From: Rubrivivax sp.
GTDB taxonomy: Bacteria; Pseudomonadota; Gammaproteobacteria; Burkholderiales; Burkholderiaceae_C
Length of the DNA stretch: 64,000 bases
Assembly: GCA_022842595.1 (NCBI GenBank)
Contig: JALHPF010000005.1
Coordinates: 62,001-126,000, forward strand
Reading direction: 5' to 3'
In this document: in pieces, positions 1 through 8,632 of the stretch
Layout of the letters: each line of letters opens with the position of its first letter
Position numbering within the stretch: the first letter of the stretch is position 1
Notes under the pieces: generated by a model
The model's database searches: none
Seen by the model: only the letters and a program-made list of their open reading frames with translations
Told to the model about the DNA's origin: nothing
Position numbers and translations under genes: made by a program

Positions 1-532
1 GCGCCACGGTCTGCGGGCCGGCCTTCCAGCTGTGGGCGATGCGGCCGCTGTCGACGGCGGCCTGCAGGCCGCCGACCTGGTCGTACATGAAGTCGATGCC
101 GGGTGAAACGATCAGGCGGTCGTAGGCCAGTTCGGTGCCGCCGGCCAGCCGCACCTTCTTCGCCGTGGCGTCGATGGCAATCACGTCGCCCTGCACGAAC
201 TTCACACCCATGGCCTTCAGGCCGTCGTAGCTGCGGCTGATATCGGCCATCTGCTTGTAGCCGCCCAGCACCAGATTCGACATCGGGCAGCTGATGAATC
301 CGGCACTGCGTTCGACCAGCGTGACGTCGACGTTGCCGCCCCACATGCGCAGGTAGCGTGCCGCGGTGGTGCCGCCGAAGCCGCCGCCGACCACGACCAC
401 ACGGCCGATGGGTTTGCTTCGTCCAAGGCTGCCCAGGCTGTCGATGCTGGCGCAACCGGCCAGCGCCAGGCTGCCGAAAGCCGCACCGGCGCCGAGCAGG
501 CGGCGGCGGGAACTGTCTTGAAGCTTCGTCAT
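1..532 (-). CDS. fccB: Flavocytochrome c sulfide dehydrogenase, flavoprotein subunit (partial, C-terminus off window)
   Basis: This is the N-terminal ~177 residues of an FAD-dependent sulfide:cytochrome c oxidoreductase, which acts in the periplasm and passes electrons from sulfide to its cytochrome partner. The start ATG at 530-532 is followed by a twin-arginine signal (SRRRLLGAG, residues 8-16) and a Cys-containing hydrophobic stretch. A dinucleotide-binding motif (VVVGGGFGG, about residue 45) and a YDRLIVSPG segment are typical of the FCSD/SQR family. The gene lies 11 bp after the c-type cytochrome gene on the same strand, the usual two-subunit arrangement. The reading frame is open to the window edge. 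SoxF is an equivalent name. A sulfide:quinone reductase is less likely because of the Tat signal and cytochrome neighbour. Confidence 0.9.
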   Translation of the reverse strand, partial: MTKLQDSSRRRLLGAGAAFGSLALAGCASIDSLGSLGRSKPIGRVVVVGGGFGGTTAARYLRMWGGNVDVTLVERSAGFISCPMSNLVLGGYKQMADISRSYDGLKAMGVKFVQGDVIAIDATAKKVRLAGGTELAYDRLIVSPGIDFMYDQVGGLQAAVDSGRIAHSWKAGPQTVA

Positions 533-543
533 CGCGCGGTCCT

Positions 544-891
544 TCACTTCTTGGGCTGCTTGGCAGCGAAATAACCGGCGATGAGCTTGATCTGCTCGGG
601 GGTGTAGCCCTTGGCGATCTGGTGCATGATCGTTGCGGGCTGGTTGCCGTTCTTGTAGTCGTCGAGCATCGCGATCAGCTTGTCGGCCGGCATCCCGGCG
701 ATCGGCTTCATGTCGCCGCGGGCGTTGCCGTTGACGCCATGGCAATTGGCGCAGGTGGCAGCCAGGTTGCGCGCCAGGTTGGGGTCGGCAGCATTCACGG
801 CTTGCGCCAGGGCGGGCATCGCGGCCGCCATGGCGATGACCAGGGCCGCAGCCCGACAGGCATTGTGGAAGAGGGGCGGGTGAAACGACAT
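544..891 (-). CDS. fccA: Class I c-type cytochrome, FCSD cytochrome subunit
   Basis: A 115-residue periplasmic monohaem cytochrome with an N-terminal signal peptide ending near ALAQA (about residue 31) and one haem site CANCH (about residues 47-51). A methionine in the PIAGMPADK segment is the likely distal ligand. It sits 11 bp upstream of the flavoprotein gene in the same orientation, so it most likely accepts electrons from the flavin of flavocytochrome c. The family also contains diheme forms; only one CXXCH is present here. It could be a generic cytochrome c, but the coupling to fccB argues for the sulfide dehydrogenase subunit (SoxE/FccA). Confidence 0.87.
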   Translation of the reverse strand: MSFHPPLFHNACRAAALVIAMAAAMPALAQAVNAADPNLARNLAATCANCHGVNGNARGDMKPIAGMPADKLIAMLDDYKNGNQPATIMHQIAKGYTPEQIKLIAGYFAAKQPKK

Positions 892-1025
892 CAGGCTGAT
901 CTCCGGCTGGGGGATGGGGCAAGTTTCGCAGCAACCGGCACCGACTGCAGGGCATCACCTCCTGCGCACAAATTCTGGCTTATATTGGTGCATGCAGATT
1001 CAGCAGAATCCCTGAGCAGGCTGCC

Positions 1026-1955
1026 GTGATCAGATGGCTCTGCGCTCTCTGGGCGGGTGTCATGTGCAGCCATCTGGCGGCCGAGCCCCTGCGTGCACAA
1101 GCGGTGGCGCCAGGGGTGTGGTTCGTGCAGGGTGAAGCGGCGCTGGGCTCGGCAGCCAACCGCAACTTCATCAGCAACGCGGGCTTCGTGGTCACGCGCG
1201 ACAGCGTGGTCGTGATCGACGCGCTGGGTTCACCCGCACTCGCCCAGGAACTGCTCGCCGAGATCCGGCGCATCACGCCGCTGCCGGTGCGCCATGTCAT
1301 CGTCACGCACTACCACGCCGACCACATCTACGGCCTGCAGGTCTTCAAGGACGCCGGCGCGCTGGTCATCGGCCAGCAGGGCGGTCGCGAGTACCTGACT
1401 TCAGACGCCGCGCAGCTGCGTCTGGCAGCCAGCCGCGAGGAGCTGTTTCCGTGGATCGACGAGAAGACGCGGCTGGTGCCCGCCGATCGCTGGCTCGTCG
1501 GTGGCGAAGTGCTCGAAGTCGGTGGTGAGCGTTTCGTCCTGCGCCATGCCGGGCCGGCGCACACGCCCGAAGACCTGGTGGTGATGGTCGAATCACGCGG
1601 CGTGCTGTTTGCTGGCGACCTGGTGTTCCGTGGCCGCATTCCCTTCGTCGGCCAAGCCGACAGCAGCCACTGGATCGACGCCCTGGGTGAACTGCTGCAG
1701 CTGGCGCCGCAGGTGGTGGTGCCCGGTCACGGGCCGCTGTCGTTCGAACCGCGGCAGGACCTGCAGACCACCCGTGACTATCTGGCTTATCTGCGCCAGA
1801 CCATGGGACGCGCCGCGCAGGACATGCAGCCCTTCGACGAAGCCTATGCCGCCACCGACTGGTCGCGCTTCGAATCGCTGCCGCTGTTCCGCGTGGCCAA
1901 CCGCATGAACGCCTACAACACCTACCTGCTGCTCGAGCGGCAGGGCGGCAAGTGA
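1026..1955 (+). CDS. SoxH-like metallo-beta-lactamase-fold hydrolase
   Basis: A 309-residue MBL-fold hydrolase with a probable signal peptide (hydrophobic first 20 residues), so likely periplasmic. The zinc motif THYHADH lies near residues 94-100. Later ligands are suggested by the HAGPAHTPED, AGDLVF and VPGHGP segments. It starts in the divergent intergenic region with the flavocytochrome genes and is followed by a thioredoxin-like gene with a 4-bp overlap, so the two are translationally coupled. SoxH proteins of this kind occur in thiosulfate-oxidation clusters and in quinoprotein relay systems; the substrate is unknown. The family assignment is secure, the SoxH label is inferred from context. 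Confidence 0.82.
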   Translation: MIRWLCALWAGVMCSHLAAEPLRAQAVAPGVWFVQGEAALGSAANRNFISNAGFVVTRDSVVVIDALGSPALAQELLAEIRRITPLPVRHVIVTHYHADHIYGLQVFKDAGALVIGQQGGREYLTSDAAQLRLAASREELFPWIDEKTRLVPADRWLVGGEVLEVGGERFVLRHAGPAHTPEDLVVMVESRGVLFAGDLVFRGRIPFVGQADSSHWIDALGELLQLAPQVVVPGHGPLSFEPRQDLQTTRDYLAYLRQTMGRAAQDMQPFDEAYAATDWSRFESLPLFRVANRMNAYNTYLLLERQGGK

Positions 1956-2452
1956 CGCAGCGCCTGCGCCGCGGCCTGCTCATGGCCGGTGCTCTGGCTG
2001 CGTGTCCGGCCTGGGCGCAGCGAGTGGGGCCGGTGCCGACACCGTTTCCCTGGCCCGACATCACCCTGCTCGACGGCAGCGTGCTGCCGGCCGCGGCCTG
2101 GCACGACACCGCCGCCGTGCTCGTGTTCTGGGCCACGCATTGCCCCTTCTGCCGGCGCCACAACGCCCATGTCGAGAAGCTGCACCGCGCTGCCGCCGGC
2201 AAGCGCCTGCGTGTGCTCGGCTTCGCCACCGACCGCGACGCGCAGACGGTACAGCGCTACCTGCTCGCCAACGGCTACACCTTCCCGGTGAGCCTCGTCG
2301 ACAGCGAAACCATGCGCCTGCGGCTGGCCCTGCGCCGCACCATTCCCACCACCGTGGGCATCAGCCGCGACGGCCGCGTCGGCCTGGCCCTGCCCGGCGA
2401 GATGTTCGAGGAAGACGTGATGGGTATGTTGCGGCTGGCCGAAGCGGGTTGA
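1952..2452 (+). CDS. TlpA/SoxW-like periplasmic thioredoxin
   Basis: A 166-residue thioredoxin-fold protein beginning at a GTG that overlaps the stop of the preceding gene (GTGA). An N-terminal hydrophobic segment ending near CPAWA suggests export. The redox motif is CPFC (about residues 64-67), preceded by VLVFWATH, and a cis-proline region (RRTIPTTVG) follows. TlpA/SoxW-type proteins keep cysteines of periplasmic sulfur-oxidation proteins or cytochromes reduced. The position after the MBL hydrolase and near c-type cytochromes fits that role. Its specific partner cannot be read from the sequence. Confidence 0.83.
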   Translation: MTQRLRRGLLMAGALAACPAWAQRVGPVPTPFPWPDITLLDGSVLPAAAWHDTAAVLVFWATHCPFCRRHNAHVEKLHRAAAGKRLRVLGFATDRDAQTVQRYLLANGYTFPVSLVDSETMRLRLALRRTIPTTVGISRDGRVGLALPGEMFEEDVMGMLRLAEAG

Positions 2453-2572
2453 GGGTGGCGCTGCCGGGGATCAGCCGCGGCTGATGTGCAGCACAAGAAA
2501 GTCTGACTTTCAGCCGCATTCACGGCTACTTATATTTGCCTGCAAACCCGACTTCCCTGCAGGAACCCCACG

Positions 2573-4615
2573 ATGGCCTCCAGTTCCACCGACCGCGTTG
2601 TCCGCCCCGGCGCGGCGCCGCGCGACGAGCTCGCGAATGCCCTGCGCGCACTGGCGATGGACGCCGTGCAGCAGGCCAACAGCGGCCACCCGGGTGCGCC
2701 CATGGGCATGGCCGAAATGGCGGTGGCCCTGTGGCACGGCCATCTGCGCCACAACCCGGCCAACCCGAAGTGGTCCGACCGCGACCGCTTCGTGCTGAGC
2801 AACGGCCATGCGTCGATGCTCATCTACGCCCTGCTGCACCTGACCGGCTACGACCTGCCGGCCAGCGAACTGAAACAGTTCCGCCAGCTGCACAGCCGCA
2901 CGCCCGGCCACCCCGAGGTCGGCCTCACGCCCGGGGTCGAGACCACCACCGGCCCGCTGGGCCAGGGCATCACCAATGCCGTGGGCATGGCGCTGGCCGA
3001 AAAGCTGCTGGGCGACGAATTCAACCGCCCTGGACACGCCATCGTCGACCACCGCACCTACGTGTTCATGGGCGACGGCTGCCTGATGGAAGGCATCAGC
3101 CACGAAGCCTGTTCGCTGGCGGGCGCCTGGCGCCTGGGCAAGCTGATCGCGCTCTACGACGACAACGGCATCAGCATCGACGGCCCGGTCGAAGGCTGGT
3201 TCCGCGACGACACCGCCGCGCGCTTCCGTGCCTACGGCTGGAACGTGGTGGGGCCGGTCGACGGCCACGACACCGCGGCCGTTTCGGCGGCCATTGCCGC
3301 GGCCAAGGCCCAGAGCGTCGCGCCCAGCCTGGTGATCTGCCGCACCACCATCGGCCGCGGTTCGCCCGCGCGCGAAGGCAGTGCCAAGGTGCATGGCGAG
3401 CCGCTGGGCAAGGACGAGATCGTGGCCACGCGCGCAGCCATCGGCTGGGACCACGCGCCATTCGAGATGCCGCCGGCCGTGGCCGCGCGCTGGAATGCGC
3501 GCGGGTGTGGTGCCGCCGCCGAATCGGCCTGGCGCCTGCGTTTCGAGGCCTATCGCAGCGAACACCCGGTGCTGGCCGCCGAATACGAGCGCCGCGTCGC
3601 CGGTACCCTGCCAGCCGACATCGAAGCAACACTGGCCGCCACCGTGGCCGAACTGGCCGGCGGGCCAGGCATGGCCGAGCCCGTGGCCACGCGCAAGGCC
3701 TCGCAGAAGGCACTGGCGGTGCTGGCCCCGCGCATTCCCGAGCTGCTGGGCGGCAGCGCCGACCTGACCGGCAGCAACCTCACCGACTTTCCCGGCTGCG
3801 GCGCGGTCCGCGGCGGTGCCGCCGGTGGCCGCCACATCAATTACGGTGTGCGTGAATTCGGCATGGCCGCCATCATGAACGGCATCGCCCTGCACGGCGG
3901 CTACATCCCCTACGGCGGCACCTTCCTCACGTTCAGCGACTACAGCCGCAACGCCATCCGCATGGCCGCGCTGATGAAGCAGGGCGTGGTGCATGTCTTC
4001 ACGCACGACAGCATCGGCCTGGGCGAAGACGGCCCCACCCACCAGCCGGTTGAACATGCCGCGAGCCTGCGCCTGATCCCGAACCTGGACGTCTGGCGCC
4101 CCGGCGACGCCGCCGAGACCGCCGTGGCCTGGGCCTGCGCGCTGCGCGAACGCACGCGGCCCACCGCGCTGCTGCTGTCGCGCCAGAACCTGCCGCCACA
4201 GCCGCGCACCGTCGAGCAGATCGAGGACGTGCGCCGCGGCGGCTACGTGCTCAGCGACCGCAGCGACGCCAAGGCCGTGATCCTGGCCACCGGCAGCGAG
4301 CTGGCGCTGGCGATGGCCGCGCAGAAGCTGCTCGACGAGCAGGGCCTGCCGGTGCGCGTGGTGTCGGTCCCGTCGTCCACCGTCTTCGACCGCCAGGACG
4401 CTGCCTGGCGCAACGCCGTGCTCGGGCATGGCCTGCCGCGCATCGGCGTGGAAGCCGGGGTCACGCGCTGGTGGGGCCAGTACGGCTGCGTCGCCGCGCT
4501 GGGCGTGGACAGCTTCGGCGAGTCCGCCCCGCTGGCCGCCTTGCTAGAGCACTTCGGCCTGACACCGTACAAGCTGGCTGCGCTGGTGCAGGCCACCGTT
4601 GCCCACCCAGCCTGA
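2573..4615 (+). CDS. tkt: Transketolase
   Basis: A 680-residue thiamine-diphosphate enzyme of usual transketolase length. It transfers two-carbon units in the pentose phosphate and Calvin cycles. The N-terminal region contains [10 protein letters not shown] (about residues 40-49), the ThDP/metal motif GDGCLMEG (about residues 167-174) and GPLGQGI. The central domain has [10 protein letters not shown] and the Glu-containing [11 protein letters not shown] segment. The C-terminal domain follows without frameshift. The gene is a cytosolic metabolic enzyme sitting between periplasmic redox genes. This fits a chemolitho- or mixotrophic setting but may be chance, because about 120 bp separates it from genes on each side. 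Confidence 0.96.
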   Translation: MASSSTDRVVRPGAAPRDELANALRALAMDAVQQANSGHPGAPMGMAEMAVALWHGHLRHNPANPKWSDRDRFVLSNGHASMLIYALLHLTGYDLPASELKQFRQLHSRTPGHPEVGLTPGVETTTGPLGQGITNAVGMALAEKLLGDEFNRPGHAIVDHRTYVFMGDGCLMEGISHEACSLAGAWRLGKLIALYDDNGISIDGPVEGWFRDDTAARFRAYGWNVVGPVDGHDTAAVSAAIAAAKAQSVAPSLVICRTTIGRGSPAREGSAKVHGEPLGKDEIVATRAAIGWDHAPFEMPPAVAARWNARGCGAAAESAWRLRFEAYRSEHPVLAAEYERRVAGTLPADIEATLAATVAELAGGPGMAEPVATRKASQKALAVLAPRIPELLGGSADLTGSNLTDFPGCGAVRGGAAGGRHINYGVREFGMAAIMNGIALHGGYIPYGGTFLTFSDYSRNAIRMAALMKQGVVHVFTHDSIGLGEDGPTHQPVEHAASLRLIPNLDVWRPGDAAETAVAWACALRERTRPTALLLSRQNLPPQPRTVEQIEDVRRGGYVLSDRSDAKAVILATGSELALAMAAQKLLDEQGLPVRVVSVPSSTVFDRQDAAWRNAVLGHGLPRIGVEAGVTRWWGQYGCVAALGVDSFGESAPLAALLEHFGLTPYKLAALVQATVAHPA

Positions 4616-4656
4616 ACCCGATCGAACACCTGAGCTCCGGCGCTGTGGAGACGTCG

Positions 4657-4674
4657 CCCGGGGCTCCGGGTTTG
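4657..4674 (+). terminator. Possible weak hairpin terminator after tkt
   Basis: A CCCGG/CCGGG inverted repeat with a four-base loop (ggct) is followed by a short TTTGT run, 41 bp after the transketolase stop. The stem is only 5 bp, so this is a weak call. Confidence 0.3.
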
Positions 4675-4741
4675 TCTCAGCACGGTCCGGCGCGCCTTTG
4701 AATATCATTCACCGCTGATTTTCTTCATGGAGGACCAGCCT

Positions 4742-5056
4742 GTGAGTTTCCGCAACCTCGTACTGCTGGGCACGCTCGTGTCTGCCCTGCCGTTCACCGC
4801 CCACGCCAACCTGGCGCTGGCGCAGAAAAACGCCTGCACGGCGTGCCATGCCGTCGACAAGAAGCTGGTCGGGCCTTCCTACCAGGAGGTGGCGAAGAAG
4901 TACGCCGCCGACAAGGACGCCGTGGCCAAGCTCACCGCCAGCATCCGTGCCGGCGGCGCCGGCAAGTGGGGCCCGGTGCCCATGCCTGCCCAGCCCAACC
5001 TGAGCGAGGCCGACGCCAAGCTGCTGGCCACCTGGGTGCTCGGCGGCGCGAAGTGA
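4742..5056 (+). CDS. Small soluble c-type cytochrome (c-551/c-552 type)
   Basis: A 104-residue exported monohaem cytochrome. I prefer the GTG at 4742 over the upstream in-frame ATG at 4727 because GGAGG at 4729-4733 is then correctly spaced. The signal peptide ends at about AHA (residues 20-22) before mature NLALAQ. The haem motif is CTACH and the probable methionine ligand is in GPVPMPAQP. The size and the C-terminal LLATWVLGG segment match cytochrome c8/c-551 electron carriers. Its stop overlaps the GTG of the next cytochrome gene, so the two are co-translated. It is a plausible electron acceptor for sulfur oxidation enzymes encoded nearby. Confidence 0.87.
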   Translation: MSFRNLVLLGTLVSALPFTAHANLALAQKNACTACHAVDKKLVGPSYQEVAKKYAADKDAVAKLTASIRAGGAGKWGPVPMPAQPNLSEADAKLLATWVLGGAK

Positions 5057-5406
5057 AGACAGCGGCGGCCCTGGCCCTGGCGTTCGCCTGCGGGACTGAG
5101 CAGGCCCAGGCCCAGGCGCAGGCCCAGGATGCCGCCGCGGCGACCACGGCCGCCGTGCTGTTCAAGGGCGCCGACCTGGCGCTGGGCAGCAAGCTCATCG
5201 AAGAACACCGCTGCACGGCCTGCCATGTGCGCAAGGTCGGCGGCGACGGTTCGGCCATCTACCGCCCGAAGGGGCGGATCAACACGCCCGGCTTCCTGCG
5301 CGGCATGGTCGAGCAGTGCAACACCGAACTGAACCTCGGCCTGTTCCCGGAAGAAGCCACGGCGGTCGCGGCGGTGCTCAACCGCGACCACTATCGTTTC
5401 AAGTAG
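5053..5406 (+). CDS. Small c-type cytochrome, function unassigned
   Basis: The start is the GTG at 5053, which overlaps the stop of the preceding cytochrome (GTGA). The 117-residue product has an N-terminal hydrophobic segment and a short Gln-Ala repeat (QAQAQAQAQ), typical of a signal-peptide junction. The haem-binding site is CTACH, followed by a well-formed C-terminal domain containing GMVEQCNTELNLGLFPEE. An extra cysteine in the EQCNTEL segment is unusual for a simple monohaem cytochrome. The family is recognisable as an exported cytochrome but the physiological partner is unknown. Confidence 0.8.
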   Translation: MKTAAALALAFACGTEQAQAQAQAQDAAAATTAAVLFKGADLALGSKLIEEHRCTACHVRKVGGDGSAIYRPKGRINTPGFLRGMVEQCNTELNLGLFPEEATAVAAVLNRDHYRFK

Positions 5407-5495
5407 CAACTGCCCCTCTACAAACTGCGAACAAGGGGTCCCATGCATTCACCCGTACTGATAGACTGATTCGCAGGACTTTGAAGGGTGTGTCG

Positions 5496-5852
5496 ATGAG
5501 TGCAGGGAACGACCAGGACAGGGTGTTCGAGTCTGCTGCCGAGTTGTTTGCGTTGCTGGCCACGCCGATCCGCCTGAAGATCATCAGCGCCGTCTGCAAC
5601 GGCGAGAAGAACGTCTCTGAACTGCTGGGCGAGATCGACACCACGCAGCCCAACATGTCGCAGCATCTGTCGACGCTGTACCGCACGGGTGTGCTGTCCA
5701 AGCGCCGCGAGGGCACGCAGATCTACTACCGCCTGCAGAGCGAACGCGTGGCCACCTTGTGCCGCGCGGTGTGCACGCAGGTGGCCATCGAACTCGACCG
5801 CGACGCCGACACGCCGGTCGCCGAACGTCTGGTGCCCGCCCCGGCGCGCTGA
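5496..5852 (+). CDS. ArsR/SmtB-family transcriptional regulator
   Basis: A 118-residue winged-helix repressor. The start at 5496 gives the usual ArsR length. The helix-turn-helix is in the TTQPNMSQHLSTLYRTGVL region (about residues 49-67), followed by the wing GTQIYYRL. Cysteines occur at residues 34, 89 and 93. Paired cysteines at comparable helices are what persulfide-responsive ArsR regulators (SqrR/BigR type) use, and the adjacent sulfide-oxidation and cytochrome genes make reactive sulfur a plausible signal. That signal is an inference; metal sensing remains possible. Confidence 0.85.
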   Translation: MSAGNDQDRVFESAAELFALLATPIRLKIISAVCNGEKNVSELLGEIDTTQPNMSQHLSTLYRTGVLSKRREGTQIYYRLQSERVATLCRAVCTQVAIELDRDADTPVAERLVPAPAR

Positions 5853-5876
5853 CTTCGCGCGGCGCAGGCCCTGCCG

Positions 5877-6302
5877 CTAAGGCTGGCCGACGATGCTGGC
5901 CGTGGCCATCAGTTCCTCGAACAGCGACATCGACACCGCGCCGGACACGGTGTACGGGTCCAGCGTCGGCCGTTCCGAGTATTTCAGCAGCAGGGCGGGG
6001 TTCAGCCGCGCGATGTTCACCTGGCCCATGCTCCAGCCGGCAAACCGGCGTTCGCCGATCTCCTCGTAGCTGAGCAGTTCCACCTGGGTGTGGCGTGAAT
6101 CGGTGGCGATGCGGTTGTAGAGCTTGTTGACAGCACTGCGCCCGCCTTCCAGCGCCTGCAGGAAGATGCCTTCGCTGAAGCACAGCACGCCCGTCACCCC
6201 TTGCTGCGGGTTGTTGGCCTTGCTCTTGCGCAGGATGGCGATGAGTTCGTCCTGGTCCACCGCCGGAATGGCGCGGCTGGCATACATGAGGCGTACGAGC
6301 AT
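5877..6302 (-). CDS. BLUF-domain blue-light photoreceptor
   Basis: A 141-residue single-domain FAD photoreceptor. The diagnostic residues are present with the same spacing as in AppA: Tyr7, Asn31, Gln49, Trp90 and Met92. These form the hydrogen-bond network that changes on blue-light excitation. The remaining ~40 residues form only a short helical cap with no output domain, so it must act through a partner protein. The gene begins 13 bp after folE on the same strand and is probably co-transcribed with it. Confidence 0.92.
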   Translation of the reverse strand: MLVRLMYASRAIPAVDQDELIAILRKSKANNPQQGVTGVLCFSEGIFLQALEGGRSAVNKLYNRIATDSRHTQVELLSYEEIGERRFAGWSMGQVNIARLNPALLLKYSERPTLDPYTVSGAVSMSLFEELMATASIVGQP

Positions 6303-6315
6303 GGTCTTGTTTCCT

Positions 6316-7059
6316 TCAGCCTTGTTGGCGGCGTGGCAGCAGCGACAGGAATTCGCGGCGCAGGTTGGCGTCCTTCAGGAACGCACCGCGCATGACGCTG
6401 TTCACCATCGCGGTTTCGGTGTCCTTCACGCCGCGCCAGTGCATGCAGAAGTGGTCGGCTTCCATGACGATGCCCAGGCCGTCGGGCCGCACACGCGCCT
6501 GCAGCTCGTTCGCCAGCATCGTGACGGCCTCTTCCTGGATCTGCGGCCGGCTCATGATCCAGTCGGCGATGCGCGCGTACTTGCTCAGGCCGATGAGGTT
6601 GCTGTGCTCGTTGGGCAGGATGCCGATCCACACCCGCCCGAAGATCGGGCACATGTGGTGGCTGCAGGCGCTGCGCACGGTGATCGGGCCGACGATCATC
6701 AGCTCGTTCAGGCGTTCGGCATTCGGGAATTCAGTGACCGCGGGCATCGGCACGTAGCGGCCGCGGAACACCTCTTCCAGGTACATCTTGGCCACGCGCT
6801 TGGCCGTCTCGTTGGTGTTGTGGTCGCTGTCGGTGTCGATCACCAGCGCCTGCAGCACGTCCTGCAGCTTGGCCTGCACTTCGGCCTTCAGTTCTTCCAT
6901 CTCGCCTTCGCGCATGAACGCCGCGATGTTGTCGTTGGCGTGGTAGCGGCGGTCGGCCTGGACCAGCCGGTAGCGGATGCGCTCGGAAGCCGGCAACTGG
7001 GCCAGTTCCTCTTCGCTGCGGAAGATCTTGGGCGCGGATTGCGTGCTGGCTCTCGACAT
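6316..7059 (-). CDS. folE: GTP cyclohydrolase I
   Basis: A 247-residue type I GTP cyclohydrolase that makes dihydroneopterin triphosphate for folate and pterin synthesis. Zinc ligands are visible in SACSHHMCPIFGR and in the later DHFCMHWRG segment. The substrate-pocket motif HSNLIGLSKYAR and the C-terminal MRGAF segment also match. The chosen ATG at 7059 gives an N-terminal extension of about 40 residues before the core, common in proteobacterial FolE; upstream in-frame codons extend it without similarity. The downstream BLUF gene is likely in the same transcript. Confidence 0.94.
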   Translation of the reverse strand: MSRASTQSAPKIFRSEEELAQLPASERIRYRLVQADRRYHANDNIAAFMREGEMEELKAEVQAKLQDVLQALVIDTDSDHNTNETAKRVAKMYLEEVFRGRYVPMPAVTEFPNAERLNELMIVGPITVRSACSHHMCPIFGRVWIGILPNEHSNLIGLSKYARIADWIMSRPQIQEEAVTMLANELQARVRPDGLGIVMEADHFCMHWRGVKDTETAMVNSVMRGAFLKDANLRREFLSLLPRRQQG

Positions 7060-7139
7060 TGACACCGTCCATGACAACAGGGGCTTGATTGTGCGCCGCG
7101 GTTCGCGGGCCGTGCCGGTGCAGGGCATAGACTGACCCG

Positions 7140-8612
7140 ATGCCGAACCCTCCACCGCCTTCGCTGCCGCCGCTTCGGCCCGTTTCCGTGTCGGGCGTGG
7201 CCGCTGTGCCTGGCGCCACCGCCCAGGCCGCGGCCGGCGCCAGCGGCGTCCTGAGCGCACCGCTGTGGCAACTGCTGGACCAGGCCGCACAAGCGGTGCA
7301 CAGCGTGCGCAACGGGGCTTCGCTGAACGACGCGCTGGCGCGCGTGCCGGTGCTGCAGCGGCCGGGCGTGCAGGCCCTCAGCTTCCACGGCCTGCGCTGG
7401 CTGGGAAGCGCCATCGAGCTGCGCGCGCTGCTCGCGCCGAAGCAGCCGGCGCCGCCGGTGGACGCGCTGCTGGTGCTGGCCCTGGCCCTGCTGTGGCCGG
7501 GCGAGCCCGCGCCGTACGCCGAACACACCCTGGTCGACCAGGCCGTCACCGCTGTGCGCCACCGGGCGCCGCAGGCCGCAGGCTTCGTCAACGCCGTGTT
7601 GCGGCGCTTCCTGCGCGAGCGCGAAGCCCTGGTGGCCGCCGTGCGCCACAGCGCCACGGGCGCCTTCAATCACCCGGCCTGGTGGGTGGAGCGCCTCAAA
7701 CGCGACTGGCCCCAGGCCTGGCAGCGCTTGCTGGAAGCCGCGAACCTGCGCCCACCGATGACCTTGCGCGTGAACGCCCGCCGAAGCACGGGTGCGGCCT
7801 ATGTGCAGCGCCTGGCCGCCGCTGGCCGCGCGGCCACGGTTCTGCCCGGGGCCGGCTTGCGTGGCCAGGCCGTGCATCTGGCGCAGGCCTGCCCGGTGCC
7901 GCTGCTGCCCGGTTTCGCCGAGGGCGAAGTCTCGGTTCAGGACGCCGCGGCGCAGCAGGCCGTCACGCTGCTTCTGGGGACGGGCGCGACGGCGCTGCGC
8001 CCCGGCGCACATGTGCTCGACGCCTGCGCCGCCCCCGGGGGCAAGACCGCGCAGCTGCTGGAACTGGCCGACCTGGACCTGCTGGCCCTGGACAGCGACG
8101 CCCAGCGCCTGCAGCGGGTGCAGGAAACCCTGGTCCGTCTGGGCCTTCCTGCCGTCACTGGCAGCGGTGACGGGGCAAAGGTCGGACAGGTCGCGCTGCG
8201 CGCCGCCGACGCCCGCCAGCCGCGCAGCTGGTGGGACGGCCGGCCTTTCGACGCCATCCTGCTGGACGCACCCTGCACCGCCTCGGGCATCGTGCGCCGC
8301 CACCCCGACATCCGCTGGCTGCGCCGCCCCGAAGACATCGGCGCACTGGCCCGTGTGCAGGCCGAACTGCTGGACGCGCTGTGGCCGCTGCTGGCCCCGG
8401 GCGGGCGGCTGCTGTACGCCACCTGCTCACTGTTCCGCGCCGAAGGGCAGGACCAGATCGACGCATTTTTGCAACGCCTGCCGGCCGGGGCGGCCCGTGT
8501 CGATCCCGCCTCGCCCGGCCATCTGCTGCCCCTGGCCGACAATGCACCGCAGGAAACCATGCCAGTCCCTGCGCACGATGGTTTCTACCTGGCCCTGTTG
8601 CACAAGACCTGA
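7140..8612 (+). CDS. rsmB: 16S rRNA (cytosine-967-C5)-methyltransferase
   Basis: A 490-residue RsmB. An N-terminal NusB-like RNA-binding region is followed by a Rossmann methyltransferase domain. SAM-binding DACAAPGGKTAQLLEL lies near residues 297-312. The two cysteines of the m5C mechanism are in DAPCTASG (about residue 377) and ATCSLF (about residue 428). It begins a plus-strand run through the DUF4390 and ntrY/ntrX-like genes, an order common in Burkholderiales. Confidence 0.93.
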   Translation: MPNPPPPSLPPLRPVSVSGVAAVPGATAQAAAGASGVLSAPLWQLLDQAAQAVHSVRNGASLNDALARVPVLQRPGVQALSFHGLRWLGSAIELRALLAPKQPAPPVDALLVLALALLWPGEPAPYAEHTLVDQAVTAVRHRAPQAAGFVNAVLRRFLREREALVAAVRHSATGAFNHPAWWVERLKRDWPQAWQRLLEAANLRPPMTLRVNARRSTGAAYVQRLAAAGRAATVLPGAGLRGQAVHLAQACPVPLLPGFAEGEVSVQDAAAQQAVTLLLGTGATALRPGAHVLDACAAPGGKTAQLLELADLDLLALDSDAQRLQRVQETLVRLGLPAVTGSGDGAKVGQVALRAADARQPRSWWDGRPFDAILLDAPCTASGIVRRHPDIRWLRRPEDIGALARVQAELLDALWPLLAPGGRLLYATCSLFRAEGQDQIDAFLQRLPAGAARVDPASPGHLLPLADNAPQETMPVPAHDGFYLALLHKT

Positions 8613-8632
8613 CGCCCCACCGCCCCGAACCC

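Noticed and set aside
2510..4429. A 639-residue minus-strand open frame opposite transketolase
   Set aside because: Antisense shadow; transketolase is complete on the plus strand.
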